Assembly (NCBI GenBank): GCA_030746295.1
Contig: JASLMY010000096.1
Location: forward strand, 1 to 17,077
Length of the DNA stretch: 17,077 nt
From: Alphaproteobacteria bacterium
GTDB taxonomy: Bacteria; Pseudomonadota; Alphaproteobacteria; GCA-2731375
Direction of reading: 5' to 3'
A model generated the notes under the pieces. It was not told where the DNA came from and ran no database searches. It saw nothing but the letters and a program-made list of their open reading frames with translations. The translations under genes were made by a program, and so were the position numbers. Shown piece after piece: positions 1 through 7,952 of the stretch. The stretch's first letter is position 1, and each line of letters opens with the position of its first letter.

Positions 1-1351
1 CGATCAGCTCATAGGCCTCGATCCGCATCGGGAAGCTCATCTCCAGCACCTCGATCGGCGTGTTCATGGTGTTGGAGATGCCGCTGGCGATGGCGTTGAT
101 GCCGTCCTTGTTGGGCCGCGCGCCGAAGCCGCCCTTCAGGGTCTCGTAGCTGACGTAGCGCCGGCCCGAACGGTAGTCGACGCCGCCCAGCGTCAGGATC
201 GCCGAGGTGCCTTGCGAGCAGGTCATCACCCGGTCCGGCGCCAGTTGGGCGAAGGCGCCGAAGAACATGTCGGCGACCCGGTGCGACATCTCGTGGTTGG
301 CGTAAACCACGGGCGAGGGCTCTTGGGCGTGCACGACGCTGCCCTTGGGTGCGATCACCTCGACCGCGCGCCAGCAGCCCGAATTCGGCGGGATCAGGCT
401 GCCGGGATCGGCCACCATCTTGACCGAGGTGAAGATGCCCGACGCGGTGACGGTCAGGGGCGCGTTCATCGGCCCGGGCACCGCGGGGTCGGTGCCGGTA
501 AAGTCGACCACCAGCCGGTCGCCCCGCTTCTCGACCTTCATGCGGATCCAGAAGCTGGCGTCCTCGCCGCCCTCATCCAGGATGCCGTCGCCGTCGAGCA
601 TGTCCTCGAAATAGGCCTCGCCGTCGGGCAGTGCGGCCAGGGCCTTGCGCATCATCGTCTCGGAGTAGTCCATGACCTCGGCCATGATGCCGAGCAGGGT
701 CTCGGACCCGTACTTGCCGGCCAGGGTCTTCAGGCGCTGGCAGGCGCGCCGGTTGGCGGCGATCTGCGAGCGGAGGTCGCCGCGCCGCTCGTCGGGCGTG
801 CGGACGTTGGCGAAGATCAGATCGTCGATGTCGCGGTTGAGCTCGCCCGCGATGTAGAGCCGCACCGGCGGCAACCTCAGTCCCTCGCCGAAGATCTCGG
901 TGGTGGCGCCATAGCTGCCGGGCGAGGCGCTGCCGACATCTGGCCAATGTGCCCGGATGCAAGCGAAGCCCAAGAGCGCGCCGTCGGCGAAGGCGGGGGT
1001 GATGACGTTGACGTCGGGCAGATGGCTGCCGCCGTAGTAGGGATCGTTGTGGATGAAGACGTCGCCCGGTCGGAACTCACCCCAGGCCTGGATCACCGCC
1101 TTCACTGCCAGCGGCATGGAGCCGAGATGGATCGGCAGGTCGGGGCCTTGCGCCACCATGTCGCCATCGCGGTCGAAGATGCCGCAAGAATAGTCGCCGG
1201 CCACCTTCAAAATCGGCGAGTAGGCCGTCTTAGCCAGCACCACGCGCATTTCTTCCGCTGCCGAATAGAGGGAGTTCTTGACGACTTCGAAGGTCGCCGG
1301 GTCGGTCGTCGGCGCCACCGCTTCGAGGGTTGCCCGCTCGCCGTCAGCCAT
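1..1351 (-). CDS. hyuB: Hydantoinase B / oxoprolinase-type subunit, copy 1 (3' end cut by window)
   Basis: This frame is open from an ATG at 1351 to the left edge and gives about 450 residues; the family is usually 550-600, so the C-terminal 100-150 residues lie outside. HyuB-type proteins (Hydantoinase_B family) carry the hydrolytic, metal-binding half of ATP-dependent cyclic-amide hydrolases, or the equivalent subunit of acetone/acetophenone carboxylases. Family blocks are clear: KTAYSPILK (41-49), GDYSCGIFD (52-60), NDPYYGGSHLPDV (102-114), RAHWPDVG (133-140), GLRLPPVRL (157-165) and RTPDERRGDLRSQIAANRRA near 190. D53, H110, D113 and H135 are plausible metal ligands by family analogy (inference). 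The ATG overlaps the stop of the upstream hyuA by 8 nt, so the two are probably translationally coupled and form one heteromeric enzyme. Cytoplasmic; substrate unknown. Confidence 0.93.
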   Translation of the reverse strand, partial: MADGERATLEAVAPTTDPATFEVVKNSLYSAAEEMRVVLAKTAYSPILKVAGDYSCGIFDRDGDMVAQGPDLPIHLGSMPLAVKAVIQAWGEFRPGDVFIHNDPYYGGSHLPDVNVITPAFADGALLGFACIRAHWPDVGSASPGSYGATTEIFGEGLRLPPVRLYIAGELNRDIDDLIFANVRTPDERRGDLRSQIAANRRACQRLKTLAGKYGSETLLGIMAEVMDYSETMMRKALAALPDGEAYFEDMLDGDGILDEGGEDASFWIRMKVEKRGDRLVVDFTGTDPAVPGPMNAPLTVTASGIFTSVKMVADPGSLIPPNSGCWRAVEVIAPKGSVVHAQEPSPVVYANHEMSHRVADMFFGAFAQLAPDRVMTCSQGTSAILTLGGVDYRSGRRYVSYETLKGGFGARPNKDGINAIASGISNTMNTPIEVLEMSFPMRIEAYELI

Positions 1352-3431
1352 CGCCCGTCGCCTCCATGATGATGTAGCCCTTGGCCTCCGCCGTCGCGCG
1401 CCAGCCGGGGGGGATCAGGATCGTGCTGTCCATCGACTCGACGATGGCCGGGCCGTCGACCGCGACGCCGGGCCTGACGTCATCGCGCTTCAGCACCTGG
1501 CATTCGACGGCCCCCGTGTTCGAGAAGTGCGCCCGGCGCCGGCCGGCGGCGGACGCCCCCTCGCCCCCGTTGGCCGCCAGAGACAGCCGCAGCGGATCGA
1601 GCGCCCCGGTCGCGGTCAGCCTTATGTTGACGAGCTGCACCGCCTCGTCGGGGTTGTCGTGACCGTAGGTCTGGCGGTGGCGTTCGTGAAATCCGGTGGC
1701 CATCGCCGCCAGCTTGTCCGCGTCTATGGCACCGTCCGCTACCGGCACCGTCAGCTCATAGGCCTGGCGGGTATAGCGGAGGTCGGCTTGGCGGCTGATC
1801 CGCCAGCGCTCCTCCGGCACCGGCGTCGCCGCCAGCATGGTCCGGGCCCGGTCCTCCATCTCGCCGAAGGCCTCGTCGAGGCCCCCCAGGTCGGCCTCGT
1901 CCAGGACCGTGTAGAAGGTGCGGACGTAGTCGCGTTTGATGTCCGTTGCCACCAGACCCAGGGCCGAGAAGCCGCCCGGCACCGGCGGGATAACGACGCG
2001 GGGGACCTCCAGCTCCGCAGCGAGTGCGGCCGCATGCACCGGCCCGGCGCCGCCGAAGGCAACGAGGTTGAACTCGCGAGCATCGTGGCCGCGCTCGACC
2101 GAAACGATCCTCAGCGCCTCGGCCATGGCGTTGTTGACGACGGCGGTGATGCCGAGGGCGGCGTCGGTCAGGTCGAGCCCCAGCGGGCCAGCGATCGTCT
2201 CCTCGATGGCCTGGCGGGCGCGGGCGATGTCGACCGGCAGGTCGCCGCCCAAGAGGTTCTCCGGGTCGAGATAGCCGAGGACAAGGTCGGCGTCGGTCAC
2301 GGTAGGCTCGGTGCCGCCCTGGCCATAGCAGACCGGGCCCGGCTCGGCACCCGCACTTCGCGGCCCGACGCGGAGTGCTCCGCCCGGGTCGATCCAGGCG
2401 ATCGAGCCGCCGCCGGCCGAGACCTCGGCCAGGTCGATCACCGGCACCCGGATCGGATGGCCGGTGCCGTGCAGCCAGCGGCTGACATTGGCGCCGCTGC
2501 CGACCTCGTATTCAGACGTGGTCTCGACCTCGCCGCCCTCGATCAGGCTGGCCTTGGCCGTGGTCCCGCCCATGTCGAAGGAGAGCAGGTTCTCCATGCC
2601 GAGGTCGCGGCCGATCTGCAGCGCCGCGACGACCCCGGCGGCGGGGCCGGACTCGACCGCCATCGCCGGCATCTTCAGGGCCTCGTCGGCCTCCAATACG
2701 CCGCCCGAGGAAGCCATGACGTGCAGCGCCGGCAGGCCCATCTCGGTCGTCACCGCTTCCAGCCGCTCCAGATACGAGGCCAGGATCGGCCCGACATAGG
2801 CGCAGACCGCAGTGGTGCTGGTGCGCTCGAACTCGCGGATCTCCGGCAGCACCTCCGAGGACAGGAAGATCGGTATTTCGGGCATGGCCTGGCGCAGGCG
2901 GGCGCCGACCAGTCGTTCATGCGCGTCGTTCAGGAAAGAATAGAGGAAGCAGACGGCGATCGCCTCGACGTCGTGCGCCTTCAGGAAATCGATGACCTCG
3001 TCGATCTCGTCCTCGGCCAAGGGGGTCACGACCTCGCCCTGGGCGTCAAGTCGTTCTGTAATTTCGAGCCGCATATGCCGCGGCACCAGGACCGAAGGCG
3101 GATCCTGGAAGAGATCGTAGAGGTCGGAACGGGCCGAGCGGCGGAGCTCCAGGACGTCGCGGAAGCCGCGGCTCGTCACCAGCGCGGTCTTCGCGCCCTT
3201 GGATTCCAAGAGCGCGTTCGTCACCACCGTGGTCGCATGGCTGAGAAAGCCGACATCGGCCGCCGCGACGCCGTGGCCGTCTAGGCCGCTTCGGAGCGCC
3301 GTCAAAACACCTTCCGCCAGGTCGCGCGGTGTCGTCGAGACCTTGGCGATGCCGATCTCGCCGCTCTCCTCGCTCACCAGCGCCACGTCGGTGAAGGTGC
3401 CGCCGATATCAACGCCGATACGCCAACTCAT
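1344..3431 (-). CDS. hyuA: Hydantoinase A / oxoprolinase-type ATP-binding subunit, copy 1
   Basis: A 695-residue protein of normal family length (about 680-720). It has the N-terminal hydantoinase/oxoprolinase domain followed by the Hydantoinase_A ATPase domain of the ASKHA fold. Visible motifs: phosphate-binding GVDIGGTFTD (6-15), SHATTVVTNALLE (64-76), CFLYSF near 161, SGPAAGVVAA (261-270), a second phosphate loop FDMGGTTAK (285-293), AGGGSIAW (339-346), GPVCYGQGG (365-373) and ERGHD...FGGAGPVHA (446-467). It would phosphorylate or activate the carbonyl of a cyclic amide so that the HyuB partner, overlapping by 8 nt downstream, can open the ring. The ATG at 3431 follows GAGAGG at about 10 nt and places the GGTFTD loop at the usual distance from the N terminus. 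No carboxylase gamma subunit is nearby, which argues against acetone carboxylase. The exact substrate cannot be read from the sequence. Confidence 0.95.
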   Translation of the reverse strand: MSWRIGVDIGGTFTDVALVSEESGEIGIAKVSTTPRDLAEGVLTALRSGLDGHGVAAADVGFLSHATTVVTNALLESKGAKTALVTSRGFRDVLELRRSARSDLYDLFQDPPSVLVPRHMRLEITERLDAQGEVVTPLAEDEIDEVIDFLKAHDVEAIAVCFLYSFLNDAHERLVGARLRQAMPEIPIFLSSEVLPEIREFERTSTTAVCAYVGPILASYLERLEAVTTEMGLPALHVMASSGGVLEADEALKMPAMAVESGPAAGVVAALQIGRDLGMENLLSFDMGGTTAKASLIEGGEVETTSEYEVGSGANVSRWLHGTGHPIRVPVIDLAEVSAGGGSIAWIDPGGALRVGPRSAGAEPGPVCYGQGGTEPTVTDADLVLGYLDPENLLGGDLPVDIARARQAIEETIAGPLGLDLTDAALGITAVVNNAMAEALRIVSVERGHDAREFNLVAFGGAGPVHAAALAAELEVPRVVIPPVPGGFSALGLVATDIKRDYVRTFYTVLDEADLGGLDEAFGEMEDRARTMLAATPVPEERWRISRQADLRYTRQAYELTVPVADGAIDADKLAAMATGFHERHRQTYGHDNPDEAVQLVNIRLTATGALDPLRLSLAANGGEGASAAGRRRAHFSNTGAVECQVLKRDDVRPGVAVDGPAIVESMDSTILIPPGWRATAEAKGYIIMEATGDG

Positions 3432-3483
3432 CGCGCCTGCCCTCTCGTCGAAACCCGCAATCGTGCCCCGACTTTAAAGGCAA

Positions 3484-3505
3484 CGGCGCCGCTTCGATAG
3501 CGCCG
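3484..3505. repeat. Weak 6-bp-stem hairpin between GYD gene and hyuA copy 1
   Basis: Arms CGGCGC (3484-3489) and GCGCCG (3500-3505) enclose a 10-nt loop just after the GYD-gene stop on the transcribed strand. The following bases read TTGCCTTT rather than a clean T-run. It could be a partial attenuator within the operon or chance in GC-rich DNA. Confidence 0.2.
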
Positions 3506-3512
3506 AGGGCCG

Positions 3513-3803
3513 CTAGAGGCCGGCGATGATCTCCCGATAGGCGGCCTCGTCGAAGGCTCGCATGGTCAAGGTCCGGGCGTTGCCGCCCGCGCCGACCGTG
3601 AGGGCGATCTTGGCCGCGACCTCGTCGCTCGGCGCTTCGGTGACGGCGACCGCATCGTAGCTGCCCATGGTCAGGTAAAAGGCTTTGAGCTCGGCGCCGA
3701 TGCCGGCCATCATCTCGCGGGCCGCGTCGACCCGGGCCGGGCTCTCCTTGATGTTCTTGATGCCCTGCTCGGTGAAGTTCATCAGCGTGATGTAGAGCGC
3801 CAT
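3513..3803 (-). CDS. Small GYD-domain protein
   Basis: A 96-residue protein matching the GYD domain family in length and pattern: an N-terminal strand ALYITLMNFTEQG, a helix with the K-E-S-P-x-R pattern, then LKAFYLTMGSYDAVAV (59-74) containing the signature G-[SR]-Y-D, and a C-terminal amphipathic part with TLTMRAF. These are dimeric ferredoxin-like alpha/beta proteins of unsettled function, often found beside oxidoreductase and catabolic genes. The ATG at 3803 has a strong GGGGAGG about 7 nt upstream. It lies 76 nt after the cyclase-like gene and 81 nt before hyuA. No signal peptide or membrane segment. The family call is good; the role here is unknown. Confidence 0.88.
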   Translation of the reverse strand: MALYITLMNFTEQGIKNIKESPARVDAAREMMAGIGAELKAFYLTMGSYDAVAVTEAPSDEVAAKIALTVGAGGNARTLTMRAFDEAAYREIIAGL

Positions 3804-3817
3804 GGCGATCCTCCCCT

Positions 3818-3867
3818 GCTTGCCCGCTATGGGCGCTTAGAAGCCTATCACAGCAAGACGGGCAAGC
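3818..3867. repeat. 9-bp perfect inverted repeat just upstream of the GYD gene RBS
   Basis: GCTTGCCCG (3818-3826) and CGGGCAAGC (3859-3867) are exact reverse complements separated by 32 nt. They lie between the DUF3095 stop and the GYD start. In the mRNA the 3' arm abuts the GGGGAGG ribosome site at 3811-3817, so a folded stem would sit directly beside it. Possible mRNA processing or translation control, or a protein site. No T-run follows, so it is not a standard terminator. Confidence 0.4.
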
Positions 3868-3879
3868 GCGGTCCGCTTC

Positions 3880-5079
3880 TCACGAGCGCTCGGCGAGGCG
3901 GGCCTTGAAGCCCCGGGCGGCCATGGCGAAGCCGCCGTCGGCGCCGTCGATGAAATGCAGGTGCCGGCTCTCCTCGAGGCTGAAGACGAGGCAGGTCATC
4001 AAGGCGCTGCCGGCGACATGAACGCCGTAGACGAGGCGCCCGGCCGCGCACTGCTCCTCCAAATAGCGCTCGATGTGGCCGGCCTGCTCGCGGCTCGCCT
4101 CCAGCACCAGCCTCAGGATGCCGTCGTATTTGCGGTAGTCGGTGTTGGCGCGAAGCTCCTCGCGGTAGACCGGGGCGTTGTAGGGGCCAGCGTGGCGGTC
4201 GAAGCGCTCGCAGCAGTATTGAATCAGGGATTCCAGAAGTATGGAAAGGTAGCGCACGAGGTAGTTGCCGCGGCCGGCGGTGGCGCGGGCCTCGAGGGCG
4301 AGGCCCCGGGGCGGCCAGCGAAACCGCATCGAGCGAGCGCTTGCCGGCGCCGCGGACCCGAGCGGGTGGCCCAGGATCTCGCGGATCGCGCCCAGGACCT
4401 CGGTGAGCAACCTGCCCTCCACCCCAGGATCGGCCGCCTTGCCCTGCACCATGATCGTCATCATGCAGCCGTCCCGCGCGCGAAGCGGCTCCCAACGGCA
4501 GGACAATCCCTCGAGATCCGGTTCTCCGGTCGCTGCCTCTGCCTCGATCAGATAAGGCGACCCCGGGGCCGCGCTCTTCAGCAGGCCGTCGGCAAGCTCG
4601 GCACCACCGCCGGCGAACATCGCCAAGTGGTTGCCCGGGCTGAGCTCCATCTTGCGGACCAGAAGGTCGGCGCCCTGGGCGCGCAGGTCCCGGACCGGGA
4701 TCGCTCCGATCCTGAGCGACAGCCCGAAGGTGGATTCCGATATCGCCTGCAGCGCCGCCAGCGCATCGGATGCCGGGGCCGATAGCGAAGCGGGCACCAC
4801 CACCGTGCCACCGTCGCCGCCGAAGACGAAGGGCAACTCGATCTCGCCAGAGACGTTGAGCACGGCGATGACCGAGGCCGCGCCGACCATGTTGACGTCT
4901 TTGTAGCGGCCGGCCTCGATCGCCCGTGTCGAGCCCTCGACGTCGGCGATCATCACAACCCAGTCGTCGGGGACCGGCCGGTAGGCGTCGAGGGCGGCGA
5001 AATCGGAGAAGTCGTGGAAGGGGGGGAGCTCGTTGTAGAAGCGGTCGCTGTCGCGGCCGTTCGTGGCGCCACCAGGCAT
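3880..5079 (-). CDS. DUF3095 family protein with class III nucleotidyl-cyclase-like N-terminal domain
   Basis: A 399-residue protein. I chose the ATG at 5079 because it has GAGG 5 nt upstream, follows the SDR stop by 23 nt, and starts just before the family's N-terminal FYNELPPFHDF (14-24). The reading frame stays open far upstream over the SDR gene, but that extension is antisense-like noise in GC-rich DNA. Key blocks: PDDWVVMIADVEGSTRAI (37-54), GRYKDVNMVGA (58-67) and FVFGGDGGTVVVP (84-96). D46 and D89 sit 43 residues apart, matching the two metal aspartates of class III cyclases; LSLRIGAIPV (120-129) matches the core strand that follows. The purine-selecting Lys expected four residues before the second Asp is Val85, and the Asn/Arg pair is not obvious, so catalysis is uncertain. 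The C-terminal half (YDGILRLVLEASREQ, LHFIDGADGGFAMAARGFK) is typical of DUF3095. No transmembrane segment. Function unproven. Confidence 0.85.
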   Translation of the reverse strand: MPGGATNGRDSDRFYNELPPFHDFSDFAALDAYRPVPDDWVVMIADVEGSTRAIEAGRYKDVNMVGAASVIAVLNVSGEIELPFVFGGDGGTVVVPASLSAPASDALAALQAISESTFGLSLRIGAIPVRDLRAQGADLLVRKMELSPGNHLAMFAGGGAELADGLLKSAAPGSPYLIEAEAATGEPDLEGLSCRWEPLRARDGCMMTIMVQGKAADPGVEGRLLTEVLGAIREILGHPLGSAAPASARSMRFRWPPRGLALEARATAGRGNYLVRYLSILLESLIQYCCERFDRHAGPYNAPVYREELRANTDYRKYDGILRLVLEASREQAGHIERYLEEQCAAGRLVYGVHVAGSALMTCLVFSLEESRHLHFIDGADGGFAMAARGFKARLAERS

Positions 5080-5102
5080 CGGTGCCTCGATCGGCCCCCG
5101 AG

Positions 5103-5912
5103 TTAGCCGCCGCGATATTCGCGTTTCGGCCCGACCAGGGTGGCACCGCCGTCGACCACCAGGGTCTGACCGGTGATGAAGCGGGCCCGGGCCGAGGCCA
5201 GGAAAAGGACCGCTTCGCCGATGTCCCAGCCGGTGCCCTCCATCCCCATGACCGAGGCGTTGCGCCGGGCTTCGCGGGCCTCGTCGCTCATCCCGCCGGT
5301 GTAGACCATTGGCGTGTAGACCGGCCCCGGGGCGATACAGTTGGCGCGAATGCCGTCGGGGCCGTGATCTATCGCCATCGCTCGGGTCAGTGCGATCACC
5401 GCCCCCTTCGTGGTGGTATAGGCCGTCAGGCCGCGGGGCCGCAGTGCCGAGATCGAGGAGATGTTGACGATGGCGCCGCCGTCGCCGCTTTCGATCATCG
5501 CCGGCACCGCGTGCTTGGCGGCGAGGAACATGGCGGTGACGTTCACCTTCATCAGGTTTTCCCAGACTTCCTCGCGCTCCTCCACCACCGAGCCGCGGCT
5601 GGAGATGCCGACGTTGTTGTCGAGGACGTCGAGGCGGCCGTAACGATCCATGGCCGCGGCCACCATCGCTTTGCAGTCGTCGCTCTTCGTGACGTCGGCG
5701 GCGAAGGCGCTGGCCTCGCCGCCTTCGTCCTCGATCATCTTCACCGTCAGGGCGGCCGCCTCGGTCGTCTGGTCCACGACCAGTACCCGGGCGCCGGCCC
5801 GGGCCAGCAGGATCGCCGCGGCTCGGCCGTTGCCGATGCCCTCGTCGCGGCTGCCGCCGCCGGTGACGATGGCCGCCTTGCCGTCGAGCCCATGATCGTC
5901 GCGTGCCAACAT
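5103..5912 (-). CDS. Short-chain dehydrogenase/reductase (SDR), NAD-type
   Basis: A classical 269-residue SDR. The Rossmann glycine motif is TGGGSRDEGIGNGRA (17-31), with the two-residue insertion seen in a subfamily whose motif ends GIGNG. An acidic D47 at the end of strand 2 (VLVVD) points to NAD(H) rather than NADP(H). Further on are AADVT (71-75), DNNVG (98-102, in place of the usual NNAG), the active-site Asn in KVNVT (N124), Ser152 in NISSIS, and Y165-x3-K169 in AYTTTKG. The C terminus has the usual IAPGPVYTPM, FITGQTLVVDGG. It would oxidise an alcohol or reduce a ketone of an unknown pathway intermediate in the cytoplasm. The ATG at 5912 has AGGAG 7-8 nt upstream and lies 11 nt after the lactonase gene stop. 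Confidence 0.95.
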   Translation of the reverse strand: MLARDDHGLDGKAAIVTGGGSRDEGIGNGRAAAILLARAGARVLVVDQTTEAAALTVKMIEDEGGEASAFAADVTKSDDCKAMVAAAMDRYGRLDVLDNNVGISSRGSVVEEREEVWENLMKVNVTAMFLAAKHAVPAMIESGDGGAIVNISSISALRPRGLTAYTTTKGAVIALTRAMAIDHGPDGIRANCIAPGPVYTPMVYTGGMSDEAREARRNASVMGMEGTGWDIGEAVLFLASARARFITGQTLVVDGGATLVGPKREYRGG

Positions 5913-5923
5913 GGTCGTTCTCC

Positions 5924-6769
5924 TTATGGCCAGCCGACCCCCGGCACCTCGACCCGAACGGCTTCGATGCGGCCGCCCTTGGCCTCGGCGGCACCGGGGC
6001 CGCTCGTGGTGTTGGTGCAGATGTAGAGGGTCTGTCGGTCGTCGTCGCCCAGCATGCAGGCATAGGCGCCGAGGTCGCCGGTCGAGATCCGCGCCGTTAC
6101 CGCGCCGCCGTCGCGGACACGGATCACTTCGTTGTTGCGCGGGTCGGCGACCCAGACGCCGCCCTCGGCATCTAGGCAGATGCCGTCGGGGACATTCTCG
6201 CCGAGATCGGCGAAAAGCCGTTGCCCGGCAAGGCCACCGTCCGCGTCCCGCCGCCAGGCCGTCAGGCGATGGTTCGTGGTCTCGGCCGCGATCAAGGTTT
6301 CGCCGTCGGGCGTGATTACCATGCCGTTGGGGAAGCCCAAGTCCTCGGCGACGACGGCGACGGTGCCGTCGGCGTCGGCGCGGGCGAGCTTGGCGGGCCG
6401 CTCGGCCTCGCCGGCGTGGCGGTCATAGCCGAAGTTGCCGACATAGGCCCGGCCCTCGCCGTCCACGACCATGTCGTTGCAGGGACCGGTGGCGATTGTG
6501 GAGATGTCCGCCGCCTCGGCGAGGCCGCCCGGATCGAGGCGCAGCAGCTTTCGGTCCAGCATCGAGACCACGAGCAGCCGACCGTCCGGCAGCCAGCCGA
6601 GGCCCGAGGGTTGGCGCGGCACCTCGACGATGGTCTCGGCCGCGCCGTCGGATGCCAGCACGATCACACGGTGGGAATAGAAGTCGGAGAACCAGAGCCG
6701 GCCCTCGTGCCAGCGCGGCCCCTCGGGGAAGGTCAGGCCGTCGAGCAGCACCCGTCTCTCGTTTGCCAT
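5924..6769 (-). CDS. SMP-30/gluconolactonase-like family hydrolase
   Basis: A 281-residue six-bladed beta-propeller of normal family length. The metal-ligand set of the SMP-30/gluconolactonase/LRE family is intact: E16 in LTFPEGPRW, N98 in TGPCNDMVVD, N148 in FPNGMVITPD and D195 in NVPDGICLDAEGGVWVAD. Such enzymes hydrolyse lactones or related esters with a divalent metal. The presence of N98 in GPCND supports a true lactonase-type site. I chose the ATG at 6769 because it begins just before the first blade (RVLLDGLTFPEGP), follows a G-rich run, and lies 10 nt after the FAD gene stop; the frame open further upstream is antisense noise. No signal peptide, so it is cytoplasmic. Its place between an FAD oxidase and an SDR suggests it opens a lactone-like oxidised intermediate, which is inference. 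Confidence 0.92.
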   Translation of the reverse strand: MANERRVLLDGLTFPEGPRWHEGRLWFSDFYSHRVIVLASDGAAETIVEVPRQPSGLGWLPDGRLLVVSMLDRKLLRLDPGGLAEAADISTIATGPCNDMVVDGEGRAYVGNFGYDRHAGEAERPAKLARADADGTVAVVAEDLGFPNGMVITPDGETLIAAETTNHRLTAWRRDADGGLAGQRLFADLGENVPDGICLDAEGGVWVADPRNNEVIRVRDGGAVTARISTGDLGAYACMLGDDDRQTLYICTNTTSGPGAAEAKGGRIEAVRVEVPGVGWP

Positions 6770-6779
6770 TCGGCCCCCC

Positions 6780-7949
6780 CTAGCCCCGGTTGCCGCCGAG
6801 GTTGCCGGTGAAGAGACGGTCCTCGGGGACGCGGTCGTAGCTGAGCGCCCGGAACGCGTCCGAGGTTTCGCCATCGACGATCCAATCGGCGAGTGTCCGC
6901 CCCGCCGCCGGGCCGATCTTGAAGCCGTGGCCGCTGCCGCCCGAGGCGTCGGCATAGCCCTTCAGCCCCTGGCGCGGGCCGTAGAAGGGGTACCAGTCGG
7001 GCGTCACGTCGTAGAGGGCAGCGTAGGAGGCGATCAACGTCATCCCGGCCATCGGCGGCACCCGATGCTCGACCCGCTCCTGCACCACGCGGATGAAGTC
7101 GTCGTCGGCGGTGAGCTTGTAGTTGTAGGGGTCGACGTCGACATAGTCCTTCGGATAGCCGCGGCCGAGGACGTAGCGGTTCTCGCCCAGCGGCCGGATG
7201 TAGGTGGCGTCGACCGCATTCGAGATCGGCGCCGTCGGCAACGGTCGGTTGCCGCGGGCCTGCCACACCGTGTCCTGCTCGCGGACGGCGCGCAGCGGCA
7301 GCTCGAGGCCGGCGCTCTCGGCCAGGAAGCAAGCCCAGGGGCCGGCGGCGTTGACCGTGGTGCCGGCGCTGATCTCGTCGTCGTCGGTCTCGATGCCGGT
7401 GATTCGACCCGGCTGGCGCAACAGGCGGCGGACCGGCGTTCGATCCCGGAAATCGCCGCCCAACGCCTTGAAGCCCGCGACATAGGCCTCGGTCGCCTGC
7501 ACCGGGTCGGCATAGCCGCCCAAGGGCTCGTGGACGACGCGGCCGACGCCCTCGCGGTTGAGCCAGGGCATGGTCTCGATGATCGTGCGCTCGGTCAACA
7601 TGCCGGTCTCGATGCCGAGCTCCTGATGCATGGCGATGTTCCGCTCGGCCTGTTCCAGCATTTCCTCCGGCACCAGGAAGTACCAGCCCGACTGGACGAA
7701 GCCGCTGGGCTGGCCGAGCTCTTCCTCCATCGCCGACAGCATGGCGACGCCGTCGCGCGTCAGGGCCGACAGCACCGGTGTCGAATAGTGCTGGCGGATG
7801 ATGGCCGCACTCTTGCCGGTGCCACCGGCCGCCGGGGCCTCGCGCTCGACCAGCAGGACGCGCTCCAGTCCCCGCTTCTTCAAATGATAGGCCGTGGAGG
7901 CACCGGTGATGCCGGCGCCGACGACGATGGCGTCGAAGGTCTCGGGCAT
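6780..7949 (-). CDS. FAD-dependent oxidoreductase, DAO/sarcosine-oxidase-like
   Basis: A 389-residue protein of the DAO superfamily (glycine/sarcosine/dimethylglycine oxidase group). The dinucleotide motif is VVGAGITGASTAYHL (9-23) with ribose-binding E35 in VLLVERE. Other family blocks are GKSAAIIRQHYS (45-56), GGYADPVQATEAY (144-156), VNAAGPWA (199-206) and the C-terminal FAD site ASGGSGHGFKIGPAAG (335-350). Where monomeric sarcosine oxidase has the covalent flavin Cys (C-x-Y-x3-x-D), this protein has A311 in AALYDVTPD, so the FAD is probably not bound through that Cys. It would oxidise a secondary or N-methyl amine or amino acid, giving imine/aldehyde and H2O2 or reduced carrier. The ATG at 7949 lies 3 nt after the hyuB stop, so the two genes are tightly coupled. 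Substrate unknown. Confidence 0.93.
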   Translation of the reverse strand: MPETFDAIVVGAGITGASTAYHLKKRGLERVLLVEREAPAAGGTGKSAAIIRQHYSTPVLSALTRDGVAMLSAMEEELGQPSGFVQSGWYFLVPEEMLEQAERNIAMHQELGIETGMLTERTIIETMPWLNREGVGRVVHEPLGGYADPVQATEAYVAGFKALGGDFRDRTPVRRLLRQPGRITGIETDDDEISAGTTVNAAGPWACFLAESAGLELPLRAVREQDTVWQARGNRPLPTAPISNAVDATYIRPLGENRYVLGRGYPKDYVDVDPYNYKLTADDDFIRVVQERVEHRVPPMAGMTLIASYAALYDVTPDWYPFYGPRQGLKGYADASGGSGHGFKIGPAAGRTLADWIVDGETSDAFRALSYDRVPEDRLFTGNLGGNRG

Positions 7950-7952
7950 CGG

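Noticed and set aside
1278..3284. A 668-codon plus-strand open frame opposite hyuA copy 1
   Set aside because: Antisense shadow of hyuA with no domain pattern; hyuA has every expected motif.
1344..3431. Acetone carboxylase reading of the HyuA/HyuB pair
   Set aside because: No gamma-subunit gene or carboxylase-specific neighbour is present in the window. The family is shared with cyclic-amide hydrolases, so the carboxylase call is not supported, though not excluded.
3432..3512. A separate promoter for hyuA copy 1
   Set aside because: TTGCCT occurs on the minus strand, but no -10-like hexamer lies at 16-18 nt, so I could not support a promoter.
5080..6063. Upstream extension of the DUF3095 frame across the SDR gene
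   Set aside because: The extension is Arg-rich out-of-frame translation of the SDR; the ribosome site and family N terminus support the ATG at 5079.
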